A DNA stretch of 64,000 nt, taken from assembly GCA_003415625.1 (NCBI GenBank), contig PYIU01000007.1:3968001-4032000 (forward strand), in the 5' to 3' direction. Below, in pieces: positions 35,059 to 47,015 of the stretch; the stretch's first letter is position 1; each line of letters begins with the position of its first letter. The notes under the pieces were generated by a model, which saw only the letters and a list, made by a program, of their open reading frames with translations, had not been told where the DNA came from and did no database searches. Made by a program: the position numbers and the translations under genes. The DNA is from Aquanectria penicillioides. Its lineage: Eukaryota; Ascomycota; Sordariomycetes; Hypocreales; Nectriaceae.

Positions 35059-36002
35059 TGGAGCGATGTTATTGAACTGAAATGATTGGCGTAGAGAGAG
35101 TGAAATAGAATATCGAGATCAGAACTCTAAAATGAGCTGTCAGCATTTTATGGGGCACGACACCACCAGCGTGCACCTACGCACATGCACGTCAGTCTAA
35201 CAGGCACAACTTCGCTGGGCTCACAACTGATCCTCGGCGTTTCAGACACGCTTGAGCCAATTTTCCAAGGGTGCTAAGAAAGACCCCTCCATCAACCGCC
35301 TATTCAAGATCTAACTAAAACTTAACTCAAGATTACATAACAATGCCTTTACACCCAATTCATCAATACCATTAACTAGCATTAAGTTTTAATAATTTAA
35401 CTTCAAATACTAAAGAGAAGGTTAGCAGCTTGCTGCATTGCATTTAGTGGGCAGAGCCAGTATTCAAAGGAAAAGGATGTTATCGCAAGTATATATGGCC
35501 TATTTGCATTAGCACCTATAGTAAGGTGCCTTACACTTTTGCTAGTAGTATAGTGGATTTTACGCATAACAGATATTAGACTAAATGCAGATCCAGGACA
35601 GATTCTAGAGCTCTCCAGTAAATCTCAAGGTTAGCCCGATCTAAGCTCTCAACACCCCTGTCCATCTGCTCACACGAAAGGAGATGCAAAACCAAGTGGT
35701 TTTCGTGTCCTGTTCAATTTTCTTGTCTACGCAATCCGCATAGAGACTGGGATCTCTCGGATCTCTCAGGTCCCAATAATCTCCAGAATCTCATGAAATC
35801 ACCGGAATCCCAGCCCCCTCATTCCATTTTCGGCAGGTCATAATATACATCGGACAACTTTGCACACTGCAAATTCAACAACTCTCCAATGGAATACAGG
35901 ACACCAAATAATGCATTAACTCCAAATTAATTACGCAAAATGTAAGACCGGTAGTTACTATAAGAGACTTAACAGAAGCTAAGCTTAAATAGGTCAGCCC
36001 AA
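35059..36002. other. Transition from normal composition to AT-rich block
   Basis: Promoter of the dehydrogenase on the right side of its start, then sequence that grows AT-rich from about 35280. There is no gene. The last 60 bp may hold the extreme N-terminus of the peptidase relic. Confidence 0.5.
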
Positions 36003-38060
36003 GATTCCAACAACTAGCAATAGCTGGAGACTCAGCGGGCTCCCAAGTGCTTAGAGTGGGTTAACCGCTAAAATAAACAAGCCAAGGAATACTTAAATTC
36101 ACTATCAAAGACTTTAGGTCTCCATCAGACTTTAAGGGAGTTGGCAGCAGGCGACGCGCGCTGCCCACAATTTTGAATAATTAAAGACATATTCCATCTG
36201 CGCAAGAGTGATAAGAACCCAAAAGGTGTCCTTAAAGTGTGCAGGAAACAGCACAACAACGCAAAAGAGCAATGGAAGACAGTTATTGACATTGACGAGT
36301 TGGGAAGGCTAGAAAATAAGAGCTTCAAGCTTCAGGCTTTTAACATATCAAGCTGTGTTCTTGGGCCTGATTCCTCGCGCCTACTGCTACCTCTCTCAAT
36401 TGGAGGCTCAGATATGGTTGAAATCCGAGAAGTTGACATTGACCGAGGGATCATCTTGGACGGTGGCTTTCATACTGAAGAAGGGCGCATATTCATCGCT
36501 TGGATGGACGCTAATCATGTTCTCATCAATCATGCCCTAAATGGACGCCCAACAACCAAGGCCGGCTGGCCAGCAAATGTCTATCTCTAGAAACGTGGCA
36601 CGGATTTAAAGGACACGTTACCAGTTTTCAAAGCTAAGCCCACCAACACGCTCTGCATTATGCAAAGCTTTGGCGCACATATTCCACGCCGCGGGTTGAT
36701 CGGAAGAGCTGTAGACTATTCTACCATCACTCTTCATCTTGTGGCACTAAATGGTTCGGTAGAGGAAATCCCATTACCGCAGAAACAGATCTTAATATTC
36801 CTAACTCCAACCACCTTCAAGCATATAATCACGGCATTATCAGAGAGCTCGACAATCTGCAGAGAAAATGTCCCGATGGGCACTATTGTGGCATACAACG
36901 TCACAGATACATCAAACAGCAAGAGATTATCCATCGTCTACACTCCACAGAATAACGAGATCATCTCATTCCCACAAGAAAACGGCCTATTGGCAGGTCA
37001 GTCAAGAGTATACCTGACCCTAAACAAATGTGGAGCAGAACGTTAAGTGGTGTTAGAGTTCCAAGCAAGCTCTTGGAAGATCATACAAATTCATTGCGCC
37101 ATACCGGGCTCATATTGTACGGTGACTGCGTGCGATAATTTTAGCAATGATGTCATCGTCCAGGATTCTGGGCTTGCCAACTCGTCGACTACATGGGTGG
37201 AGAAGAGTGATAGGACCAAGCAAGATCTTCATAAGCAATCTTCGCTGTTCCATGAATGCGACTACACGGTTCAGCAACATGTGGCTCACAGCAAAGATAG
37301 CACGGAGATTGATTATATTGTGCTAGGCCCAAAGCGCTCAGAGTCCGCAAGCCCATTGCAAGTTCTTATGGGTAGATATAGTGCCTTTGGCCTTTCATTC
37401 CCTATAGCATACTTAAACTCGATGGTAAGTGGGATATCACTTATTCCTTGGTTAAAGAGCGGAGGAGCGCTTATAGTTCCCTTTATCTATAGCGGTGGCG
37501 AAAGGGGCAAGGAATGGCACCAAGCTGCCCGCCAGGAAAAGAGACAGAATTCTTATGATGACTTTATTGCAGTTGCGGAGAAGCTGATTCAGGATAGAAT
37601 ATCAAGCGCAAAGCACATTGGCATATTTGGCTTGTCCAACGGTAGCCTCCTTGCCGCTATTATAGGAACTCAATGCCTAGACTTATTCGGTGCGGTCGTA
37701 AGTAACGTCCCATTAACGGATATACTGAGATATCCTAAGATAGGAATAGGCGCTGCATGGATTTACAAATATAGAGACCCTACAGACGCCAAAATGGCCT
37801 AGGTTCTACAAATATACTCGCCCTTCCATAATGTTAAGTCTAGGGTAGAGTACCTACCATTCTTAATGACAGTTTCAATAAAGGACAACCAAATTGGCGC
37901 TAGTTATGCTTATAAACTCATTGCAAGGCTCTAGGAAATTCAATCGCCCCATGCCTTTTTATTTAAAGAGCAAGAGGGCGGTCACATTGTTAGTGATTCT
38001 TTTCAAAATGCTACTCTTATAAGTAGGCGCATAGCTTTCTTTATAAAGCATCTTAAATAA
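36003..38060 (+). pseudogene. Prolyl oligopeptidase (S9A family) relic
   Basis: One continuous frame of 686 codons, close to the usual length of about 690-730, spans 36003-38060 with no indel but many stops: TAG at 36015, 36021 and 36588, TAA at 36069, TGA at 36174, TAA at 37044, TAG at 37800, and one more near 37933. The N-terminal part reads LETQRAPKCLEWV, then QWKTVIDIDEL. The catalytic hydrolase part has KDSTEIDYIVLGPK, the nucleophile region FGLSNGSLLAA (family GGSNGGLL), an Asp region MTVSIKDNQIG and the His in EEGGHIVSD-like sequence near 37980. The enzyme family cleaves peptides after proline in the cytosol. At 36588 TAG replaces the Trp expected in VYLWKRGT, a G-to-A change. The gene is dead. 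Confidence 0.85.
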
Positions 38061-39855
38061 GATTTAGCTTAAACTTTAATTATCTAAAACAATCATTTAA
38101 ATTAACTCAAATAGTACATCAATCTTAATAGTTTGTGCGAATTTGCGCATTATGTGATTGATATTAGCATCTTCATCCATTAACCTTTTCCAGGCAATAT
38201 ATATACTTATAAATTTTAAGTCTCCTTTTAGGACTTGTGTATTCAATTCATACAGCTTACATTTAAATAGCAATACTTTGATCTCTTACTTATTCCTGTT
38301 GACTAATAATATAGATAGTAAGGCATCTCTCAGCATAATTAAGTGATTCTTTTATTTAAGTTCTCCTCCCCTTTTATAGCTAGAAATTACTCTTCTGTTT
38401 TTATTGCATCTTCTCCTATATTTTCTTCCGTCTTTATAGGCACCTTAGCTTTCTCTAGCTTAAATGTTTGCAGATCCCTCTTTATCTTTAAGTATTTTAG
38501 GTCATTCCACTTTAAAGTACTCCAGCTAGAACTCGGTTTCCAGTTCTCAAACTCAGCATCGTTATAACAATTAGCGTCCTTAGTTATTTAGTAAATGTAC
38601 TTTTTTATATCATCCTTGCCACAATTGCAGAGGTCACTATAGTAGTTATAATATATATGTTCAGGCCAATTAGGCTTGCAGTTACAGGCAGGATTATAAC
38701 GTAAATAATATTAGCAAAGCAATATTATTAATGGTAGTACTTATACCTTAAAGTAGGGTTCTAGTTAAATGGCTCTATTCAGCCTTGCCTATTTCCTAAA
38801 ACACCCCACATTCTCTTTATCCGCACACCCTACACCTTATATGCCTTGTCATAACCGACCAAAGACGAACCTGACCCACCTTCTAATGCTGCTGCAGGAG
38901 AATATTCATTAGGGGTTGTATGGCTAGTTAATAAAGCATGAGTGCTAAGCTTAGCTCTTCTAGCCGTAGAAAAGATTTTGTGTTTATAGCCACTGTTACT
39001 TTAGTGCTTTCGCTTCACCTTTTAACCGCTCGACCCACTTCCGCCATACATGCTTTGCCTGTCAGTGCTGATTCGGTATCCTATTAGTTCTAGCCAAAGT
39101 AACTTACAGGTAATTCAATCGCCCTAAACAGTAATAGTAATAGCATATATTCTAGCAACCTATAGGATCGCCTGTGCAATTATATAGGTTGTGTACTCCA
39201 CTTGTACTAAGGGCATCACTATTAGCAATGGCGCTAATAAGACTAGGGCTAAGCAGCATTAAAGCCGCTAGAAAGCTGAGGTAAGGTATTTAGGGTTTTA
39301 TAATGCAATTATAGCAATAGTCAAGTATATTGCGCTTTAGGTTAAATTTAAATAGAGGGTCTAGATATCGTTTACAGCACTATAGAAGCATGTTTCAGTC
39401 TTATACAGTCCAATACTATCCTCCATCTTAAAGGAATATTGCAACATTTCACTCCTAAAAATATAGCCCTTCAATCTTTAAAGGAAGTAGGGCAGTCCAT
39501 AAGGGAATTCACTTTTAGCATTAGTCTATCGCTTAGAAATTGCAGTTCTATGCGTAAATATAAGGTAGAATTGCTAAAAGGCGCAGCCTACTAGCAAATA
39601 TCAACAATTATTAGTAAGGCTGGAATATGCAGGAACCCTACATGTAGAGGCTTTTTATTTCAAGTATGCTTAAGCTAGCGCTAACAGCACGAAAACCAGC
39701 CTAATAAGGCTCTATAACTATTCAGCCTTAAAGCACAGCCAGACGCCACTTTAGTTTCGGGCTCTTGTCAATACTTAACGACTTAAAGCGTTAACACTAA
39801 GAAATCCTTAATGGTTTAAGGTCCCTTAATATTCTTCCTCTTGTTGTTTTCCAAG
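38061..39855. other. AT-rich, no gene recognised
   Basis: Heavily degraded sequence. Frames of 62 and 74 codons at 38158-38567 are low-complexity by-products of AT-rich DNA. Confidence 0.5.
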
Positions 39856-40200
39856 ATAAAATTCATTCTCTTGTTCTCACTCACCGCTCTGGCTTTTGCA
39901 AACCTTATGTCAGAGGCCGGCAAATCCAAGATTGCAAGATCGGTCGCGACCAATTTAACCCTAATGACATTCACTCTATCTGCCAAGTCTTCCAAGATCA
40001 GCTATAGTCCTTGAGATAGCGTTTAGGTTATAGGCACCAAATACAACAGCCTCATTGACGAGTTTTGTCAGGCTGCCGAGAGCTCAGACATCTCAGACGG
40101 ATACAGTCAGTCAGACATATATCTCATTGAGCTAACACCGCAAGGCAGCCAGATAACAGGGGATGCTAGCAAAATCATTTGTAAGTTCTCGATTGTTTAG
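39856..40200 (+). pseudogene. Small secreted protein relic with lost start codon
   Basis: A frame of 114 codons plus stop begins at ATA 39856 and encodes KFILLFSLTALAFA, a convincing signal peptide, then a hydrophilic region with internal TGA and TAG (about 40009-40029). It resumes with FCQAAESSDISDG and ends at TAG 40198-40200. The expected ATG would need only A in place of G, a G-to-A transition. In the overlapping frame 39890-40005 a Cys-containing stretch (KIGRDQFNPNDIHSICQVF) also looks protein-like, so an early frameshift is possible. The segment has near-normal base composition inside the AT-rich block. The family is not recognised. Confidence 0.55.
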
Positions 40201-40723
40201 ATCGCATAGGCTAATCGACAAAATACTAATTGCCATTAAAAATAATGGCAACACGCCCGCATATTATATTAGGGAGTGGATAGATAACTGCACAATACCA
40301 CTAAAAGCTCTAATCGATAATAATTGCTATAGGAAAAAGGGTGATACTAAAGGAGGCACTAATACTATTAGGAACATTATATTTAAAGCTATAATTAAGA
40401 AGGGTAATACTTAGTAATTTGATTATGCTTTTAGGGGGTGGAGGGGGCGAGGCTGAGATATGCAGGGCAGAGAGAAATGCCGCAGCTTATTGGTTTAATC
40501 CTCAAACAAGCCATTATAGTTTATTATTAATTAGAATTCCACTTTTTTTAGCCATACTCCCATTTCTCTCTTATATTTAGGTCTATAGTGCATAGCAACT
40601 CCACCGCCTGCATAAAACATCCTAACAAAAAAGTTAGAATTTGCCATTAGTACCCGCACCAGCCTGATCCTTACTACATAAACCCCTCATTCCACCTTTA
40701 TTTTCGTGTTCCTTTGTTTACAT

Positions 40724-41620
40724 TATGGGCAACGCAAAATGGACTCCCATTTTTGTGACGGCGGACATGTCAGTTGAGGTATGTTGATGGATCTTAATCG
40801 TACAAGCCAATTCTTATTCCTCAAACGTTTAAAGGTGGTCAACTTAGTGCTCGAATCCGCAACAACGGAAAGGTTCTAAGTCGAGGGGATGGATAAGCTA
40901 GTCAGGAACGTTTGGGTCCTGATCCAGCGACCAGAACAACAGGCCTTTTCAAAGCCAACCAACCCACCCATCACTGCCTTTGAAACAGGATTCCTCCATG
41001 CCTCAATTGAGCAACTTCAGGAGTTTGTTGCGTCGAAATTTGGAGAAAACGGCATCGGCAAAGGGTCGGACGGCTTCTTAGACTACCTCTTAGACAACGC
41101 CTTTAGCATTATTGACCAGCGCACCGCTCAGGACAATACCATTCGGTTCCTTGTACAGGATCTTATCGATATAATCTAAGAGGCTGAAGTTCATGTAGCA
41201 TAGGATAAAGGTTTTAAGATAGACAAAGCTCTTGTGCAGTTCATTAACAACAAGGCATCTAATAAGGATTTAATATCTTTAGTGCATAGCATTAAAGGTT
41301 TACAGGAGAATAAGGATTAAAATAAAGAAGAAAATAAGTTAAAGGATCAAATACTAAAATAGATCAAAGAGCAAGAAGAGAAGCCTAACAGTAAGTGGTT
41401 TAAACTTAGGTTGAAAGTCTCCACTACAGTGCAGGATACATATGGCATTTATTAGCGTAGGGCGTGCGACCAGTTGCTTAATTAGGGAGAAGGGTTTAAT
41501 GAGAATGGGGTATTCATTGGATAGCCTGGGCTATTGTTAAGTATTTTCAATGCCATCTTATTCATATAGACCGACACTACAGCATAAGAGAATAGCCGAC
41601 AGCTAGTTTAGTGATAAAGT
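40724..41620 (+). pseudogene. Unrecognised gene relic in a lightly mutated island
   Basis: ATG 40724 opens a short exon (MGNAKWTPIFVTADMSVE) followed by a GTATGT donor at about 40778. After a probable intron the frame resumes near 40834 (VNLVLESATTERF), meets TAA at about 40878, and then runs without a stop through 40889-41179 (96 codons, including KFGENGIGKGSDGFLDYLL and LVQDLIDI). Beyond that, to about 41620, the same frame continues with helical, Lys/Glu-rich sequence broken by six or more stops. I do not recognise the family; a helical N-terminal domain of a larger protein is one possibility. Mutation density rises sharply from left to right within the gene. Confidence 0.5.
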
Positions 41621-42268
41621 TATAAACCTACATTTTCAATTAATATTAATTTACTTAAACAGTTAGGTCTTACACACTTTCTTATTCAATGGATTACAAG
41701 ACCCTAGTGGGGTTTCCAGCCCCGCATAATGTTAAATTTCAGTAATGTATCAGCCCCTATTGCGTCCGATACATACACTATAGCGCAGAATGGGATGCTG
41801 GTTATTAAGAGGGCAATTAAGATACTAGGTCATAAATACTACCTGCCACAGCCCATGTTATATTTATAAGCAATGTAATAAAATTGATTAGACCGGTTGA
41901 GATGTATATATTGTGAATAGACGATAGTGATTTAATGGTTCGATATATTGGAAACCTAGCTATGCTGCAGCATAATGGGTAGGACCAAAAGCTCCTTTTA
42001 TATCACTATAACAGGCCAGTAAAAAGAGGATTCTAAAAGGAATACAGAAGCGTAGACAAGTGGGATGATCTAAAGCATGCTTATAGAGCATAATTCTCAT
42101 TATAAGCAATGTACAAGCATGCTAACAAATGAGTACGTTTATTAATAGTCTAAATATTATCTACCTAAAACCTAAATATGCAAGGCGCCAAAATGCGCTA
42201 TTGTTGCCTGAAATGCCTAATCTGCCTTGTCCGCAAACCAACCCATTCTAGGGCCGAATGAGAGCCTA
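41621..42268. other. AT-rich, no gene recognised
   Basis: Degraded sequence between two relics. I see no features. Confidence 0.5.
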
Positions 42269-43005
42269 TCAAGTAATGCTTCCGGCCTTGCATTTATACC
42301 TAGGGTTCTCTACTTCAAGTGGGTTCTCGTACATCCAGCGACCGAAACCCTTACGGGAGATAACATATCCGACTTCCTTCTTTTCAGTACCGGCTTGGGG
42401 GTCCTTAATACCAATGCAGATCTTATAGGCAGGCTTTGCGCTATCGACCAGGAAACTTAAGCGAACGGCAACCTAACGCTTAGAGCTCTTAACCAGGCGC
42501 TCCTCTATAACTTTCTTATTAGCATAAGGAACCGCTAGGCCATAATAATAAAAGGAGACAAAAGGTAGGGGCATATTGCGGGCATGCTTAGAGATGCCAA
42601 TCGTGCTAATAATAGCAATTAAAGGGCTTCCCTGGGCTCCTTGGGCACACAACCCAGTAAGGGCCGCAAGCAGTGAGGCAATGCCTTTCTTGCAGACATT
42701 TAAGTTGTTAATTGTAAACTTCTTGGCGTTAAAAGCGCCGCTAATAGTGAAGCTAACTCTATCGATGAGGCGACTAGGGTCAATAGGGTTAATCAGACAA
42801 GTGGCGATAGAGTTTGAGCCATAAGCATTGCCTTGATGGATGTATAGGTTGATAGGCTTAGTCAGAAGATAGAGTTGAGTTTAGTAGGATTGCAGCAAAG
42901 AACAATATAGGTATAGCCGTTGCCAATGGCCCTCTTGAGGGCAGAAGGACCACAGCCACTAGTGGTGCTAAGGAAGATAATAGTCTTAGAGTTAGCAAAA
43001 GATAT
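42269..43005 (-). pseudogene. NmrA-like/atypical SDR NAD(P)-binding reductase relic
   Basis: On the minus strand the protein reads from codon ATA at 43005-43003 (SFANSKTIIFLSTTSGCGPS, a Rossmann start where TGASGGCG-like Gly-rich sequence is expected). It continues through ALKRAIGNGYTYIVLCCNP, typical of the beta-alpha-beta fold, shifts frame near 42865, and proceeds as IHQGNAYGSNSIATC, FTISGAFNAKKFTI, IIAIISTIGISKHARN-like sequence, FVSFYYYGLAVPYANK, and ends VGYVISRKGFGRWMYEN to TGA at 42269-42271. Family members are atypical short-chain dehydrogenases that bind NAD(P) and act as reductases or redox sensors. The ATA at the expected start is one transition from ATG, and CCN-to-CTN and G-to-A changes are frequent. 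A single TAG lies near 42471. Confidence 0.78.
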
Positions 43006-43720
43006 ATTGAATATAGTTAGATAGATAGAATAGATTCTAGATAAGCGTGGTATAGTGGAAAATGTTTAAGTTTAGTTAAAGTGCTTAGAGTTAGGTAGTA
43101 GGTATATAATAATAGCAATGATGATATTGATTGTTGCAGTCTAATTATCAACTTGGTTGGCAAACCTATCCATACAATATATATGTATTGGCTCTAGCGT
43201 GTGAATCCTGAGTGAGGTGCACGGACGCATAGCCACATGGTTACAAATTTCTAGCAAAATATATGGGAGCACTAATAGATACACCATCCTTCCGTCAGCC
43301 ACAGTCCCTTATGCTTTGCTCGCGCCTTCAGCTTAAGGCGAGCGACGAGCTGAGTTGAACGAAGAGCGTTCGGCGAAACGCGACACGTAACATCGCCAAG
43401 CTAAGTTGCAGTCTAGGGTAGGGTCCAAAAATAGAAATGGCAGACATACCATACACCTCCCGAAACAGATTTAACTTTGCTGAAAGCTCTCGAATGGGTG
43501 CGGATAGGTTGGATTTGAATCTAATGCACTAGGCAATATTTTATATTAAAAACCTCTTGTTTGAACTATCCTGGCCTTGCAATATAATGTAAAGTTAATT
43601 CCTAACTCGCTTCGTGATGTATCCTCCATTCTGCAGTAGCCAACTCATCACTTGTAGGGGCTTCCTTATGTTCTAAAGTCCCTTAAAGCTTAAGGCTTAC
43701 TGCTGTTGTTTATGTGTGCT
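43006..43720. other. Spacer including a GC-richer, CpG-containing islet
   Basis: 43006-43170 is AT-rich. From about 43180 to 43520 base composition is normal and CpG reappears, with a dense run near 43319-43400 (CTCGCGCC, GGCGAGCGACGAGC, CGTTCGGCG). It contains an imperfect hairpin, GCTCGCGCCTT...AAGGCGAGC. There is no open frame of note. Confidence 0.5.
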
Positions 43721-43951
43721 TTATTTCTTGATGCAGCAGCATTTCTGCTTAAGGGGATTCTACCTATAGCTATCTCTGCTTATGTGAGAGAACTTGCGGT
43801 AATTGCAGTAGTCTTCACACTTGCCACCTTATGAGGCAGAGTAGGAACTGGAGTGGAAACAGTTATCTGCGCGAACTTTAATGGCAATCTCCTCAGCTGG
43901 CGCAGCGAGAGCACCAAGAGCAGTGGCGAGAAGAACAAAGCTAACCTTCAT
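43721..43951 (-). pseudogene. Small secreted cysteine-rich (defensin-like) peptide relic
   Basis: ATG at 43951-43949 opens a frame of 77 codons that ends at TAA 43721-43723. It starts with a signal peptide (MKVSFVLLATALGALA) and a short acidic pro-like segment. The Cys-rich region has one Cys, then a CX3C pair (KCEDYC), and a terminal CCC triplet. This spacing recalls cysteine-stabilised alpha/beta (defensin-like) peptides, although six or more Cys in the exact family order are not proven. Two in-frame stops interrupt it: TAA at 43829-43831 and TAG at 43760-43762. Both are one C-to-T step from Gln codons. Frame and promoter-like upstream DNA (43952-44050) are otherwise well preserved, so inactivation is probably mild and relatively late compared with neighbours. 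Confidence 0.6.
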
Positions 43952-45479
43952 TTTGAGAGTTAAGGTAGGTTTTGGGATTTGATGGTTTGATTCAAAGAAT
44001 GATGGGAGTGATAGAGATTGAAGTGAGATTGATTATAAATTGGATTTAAAGTGATTTTCTACAGGGAAACAGACTGGACTTGTCTCATTATTTATACCTG
44101 AACAACTACTTTATGCTTCACTTTGCTTTCATTATGAATGGAAGCAATGCATGTTGAATAGATCAAGAATCGTAAGAGTTCGGCCGACATCCCGACATAC
44201 AATATCTCAGTGATTCATTGCATTGATAAGTCCAATGCAGTTTTGGTTTGCCAAGTGAAGACCGGACGAATAAGAAGGCTGCAACTTATATGCCATACAT
44301 GTTTCGAAACACTCTCAAGTTTTCAACTCCAATCAATAATATAAACAAAAGGCTAAATGAATGTAAGACTGTAAGGATCGACTTCCTCTCGGGCGGAAAT
44401 TTGTCCGATCTCATAGAAGCATCAACCCTTATTGAATAGACAGTGGATACTGAATGCAATCCTAAGCTAATAGCACATACTGGATCCTTGGTTGCAGTGG
44501 AAGGCCCTCATCTAATAATGGATACAGTGATGATAATGTAGAGTCCCATCTATCTCCACTACCTGGGATCCTCCAACCAAATGTTGCTAAATCTGCTATT
44601 GGTTCAACATTGGCTCTCCGTCACACTTGGAGCTGAAGTATTTTTTAAGAACAGTCTGAAACCAATGCTAGCGTTTCTCCAACTATCTTTGCATAAAGAC
44701 CTGCTGTGCGCTCTAAAATGTGCGCAAGGTCGCACCACTTTAAGGAGTGATAATTTAGTTGGAACTTTGATGTGCATTAAGTGCTAGGTGGATAGCTGCC
44801 TGCAAGCTAATGATTCCGTCCGGAAACACTGCTGCAGTACATTGTTGTCATTGCATAGAGGAATTCGTTAAATTTAAAATGTCTAGCATTAGCTTATTGG
44901 CATTTTAAGGACAGAAATATAATTTTTTTATGGTTGTGACTCTATTAATATAGTATATTATTTATATAAGGCGTGAAGATTATTGAAGACTATTCTTGTA
45001 ACTGTAGGAATAGTAGCGTTTCTTGCCATTATAGCAATATGAGTCCTATATATTGACTCAGCCATTTAATAAGGTGTTATTTATAGTGCGACTTTTATAA
45101 CTTTGATTTGATTTATTTCTGGTGTTTTATGTGAAGCCAGCTGAATTTGCGTTACCCACTTAAATCATGAGGACTTAGTTGTCCTTTTGGTTGGCTCAAT
45201 TTTAAAAAGGTTGCATATTAATTAGGTATTAGACCCTATCTCAGCCCTTAAACGCAAAACCCCTAACTTTTATTTCTTTTGTAATATTCTACAATTATTA
45301 AAATTGATCCAATACTTATGTTCTTAATTAGGGTAAGTATATAATATAGCTTATATAGAAATTCACTTACCTTAAATTTTAGATGGGTCTTATTATAAAA
45401 AACCTTAAAATAGCTAGTGATTCTAAAACTAATCCCGCTCTACTTTTAATATATATTAGTTATATATATCCTATAGATA
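43952..45479. other. Mixed composition then AT-rich, no gene recognised
   Basis: 43952-44880 has fairly normal composition and frames of 63 and 68 codons at 44248-44439 and 44581-44787 in one frame, separated by stops. They could be a gene remnant but no family is recognised. From about 44880 the DNA is strongly AT-rich. Confidence 0.4.
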
Positions 45480-47015
45480 GCCGCTAGCAATATTATTATC
45501 TCTACTATAGTAAGACTGGAAATTCAATTAGTTTATTATTTGCATTATTCTAAAGTAAACTTACTGCAAACTAATATATATGCAACCTTTACTTAAAAAC
45601 GCCTAAAACCACTTCTTTATCTCTATAAGATCACTATATTCACCAAGCCATCATTCTGGTTTGAACTTCAGCAGTTTAGGGAATATATCTGGATTTCTAT
45701 GAAGTGTGTACAGCAACATGCCTACAATAGTCCCGGCTGGGATTAAATAACTATTAATTGTTATATTAATAGAAGAGGATTGCAGTTCCAATGCAGGTAA
45801 AGGAGCATAAAGGCAAAGAGTCTCCTTAATAATAGCATTAAGGTACTATAACTTATTAGCAACTTTAGTAGTAAAGTTGCCATCCTTATTACAATCTTTA
45901 TTATAGATTGCATCTACTTCCTTAATTAATTTTTTTTAATATTTTAGATTTTTAGGCTATAAGAGAGCCTAAATGGTGAATATTGCAGTATTACTTATTA
46001 TATTAATGCCAGCAAGAAAATGGTTGGCTAATTCTAACGCTATATTGAGACCATTAAGATAGGATCCCTTGCCAGACTTGCTGTACTTCCACAACTTCTC
46101 TATAATGGCCAAGTCCTATTTAAGGTCCTTTTCTGTAACAGCAGTCTTAAAACTCATCTATAATTTAAATGCATGCACTTAAATGCTAGTGTATATTGCA
46201 GGCTTTTTTATAAGAAGTATCCCTAAATTGCTAACAACCTTCTCCGCCAGCCCGGTTTAGGTATATAGCCATTAAGTATAGCTGCCTAAATATACTGTAT
46301 ATTAGCTAAGCTTTTTTTAGCTTAAGTTAATAATATCTCTAAGAAGTCCTTAATATTCCTTATCCCTATATAATGTATATATTCCTTTATACTAGTCTCC
46401 ATAAAGAAATCCAGTAATACTATTAAGGCTAAACTAATAGAGACTCTAGAATATCTCCTTGGCAATACCTTTTTCATGCTGCAAAAGCTTAAGGTAGCTT
46501 TTTACGTTTTTCTTAATTAATGGTTTTGCAATTGCTTTAGGTAATAAAACCACGCTCTTAGAGTATGCATGGGCGAGCAGCTTCTTCCTTTCCGCATGCT
46601 GCTTAGTACTAGCAAAGATAAAGAGATTTTGGCGCCTATAGACATTAAACATTCTATAGAAGGTAGTCCTTTTAAAGCCAGATCCTACACTATAAATGGT
46701 TCTTAGGGCAGACAGCAATAAGAACGAGACCTTATTCGGGCCGACGCACACTGCAGTGCTATACTCTTAATGCAGTAAGTGAATCACTAGGGTCCTTGCC
46801 CCATTATAATCTATAAGTACAAGTCGCCATTTAATTAATGTAAAGGCTTTTAGGCCTAAAAGTTTATGCAGTGGAGTTGTAAAGGTTGGCCAATAGATAA
46901 AGTAATAGACAACTAAAATAAAGAAAACAATAATAGTTATATAGGCAATATTATTTAATAGAGCTATAGCAACTATATATATTCCTAGCATTAAATTGTA
47001 GTTACTTATAGGCAT
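45480..47015 (-). pseudogene. Cytochrome P450 relic
   Basis: From ATG 47015 one minus-strand frame can be followed for about 500 codons, with no indel down to the heme region. It shows an N-terminal membrane anchor, a PLHKLLGLKAF proline-hinge remnant, KWRLVLIDYNGARTLVI, VGPNKVSF, ASTKQHAERKKLLAHAYSKS, the I-helix ELANHFLAGINIISNT (family AG-x-D-T-T), the K-helix KETLCLYAPLPAL, then LIPAGTIVGMLLYTLHRNPDIFP and FKPE-stop-WLGE. The essential ExxR reads ExxC, and PERW has become PE-stop-W by TGA. The heme-Cys loop (FLSKGCIYI, about 45560-45595) has lost its Gly/Arg residues. More than ten TAG, TAA or TGA codons interrupt it. P450s are ER-anchored monooxygenases common in secondary metabolism. 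This copy cannot be functional. Confidence 0.88.

Noticed and set aside
38158..38567. Two short plus-strand frames
   Set aside because: Low-complexity by-products of AT-rich DNA.
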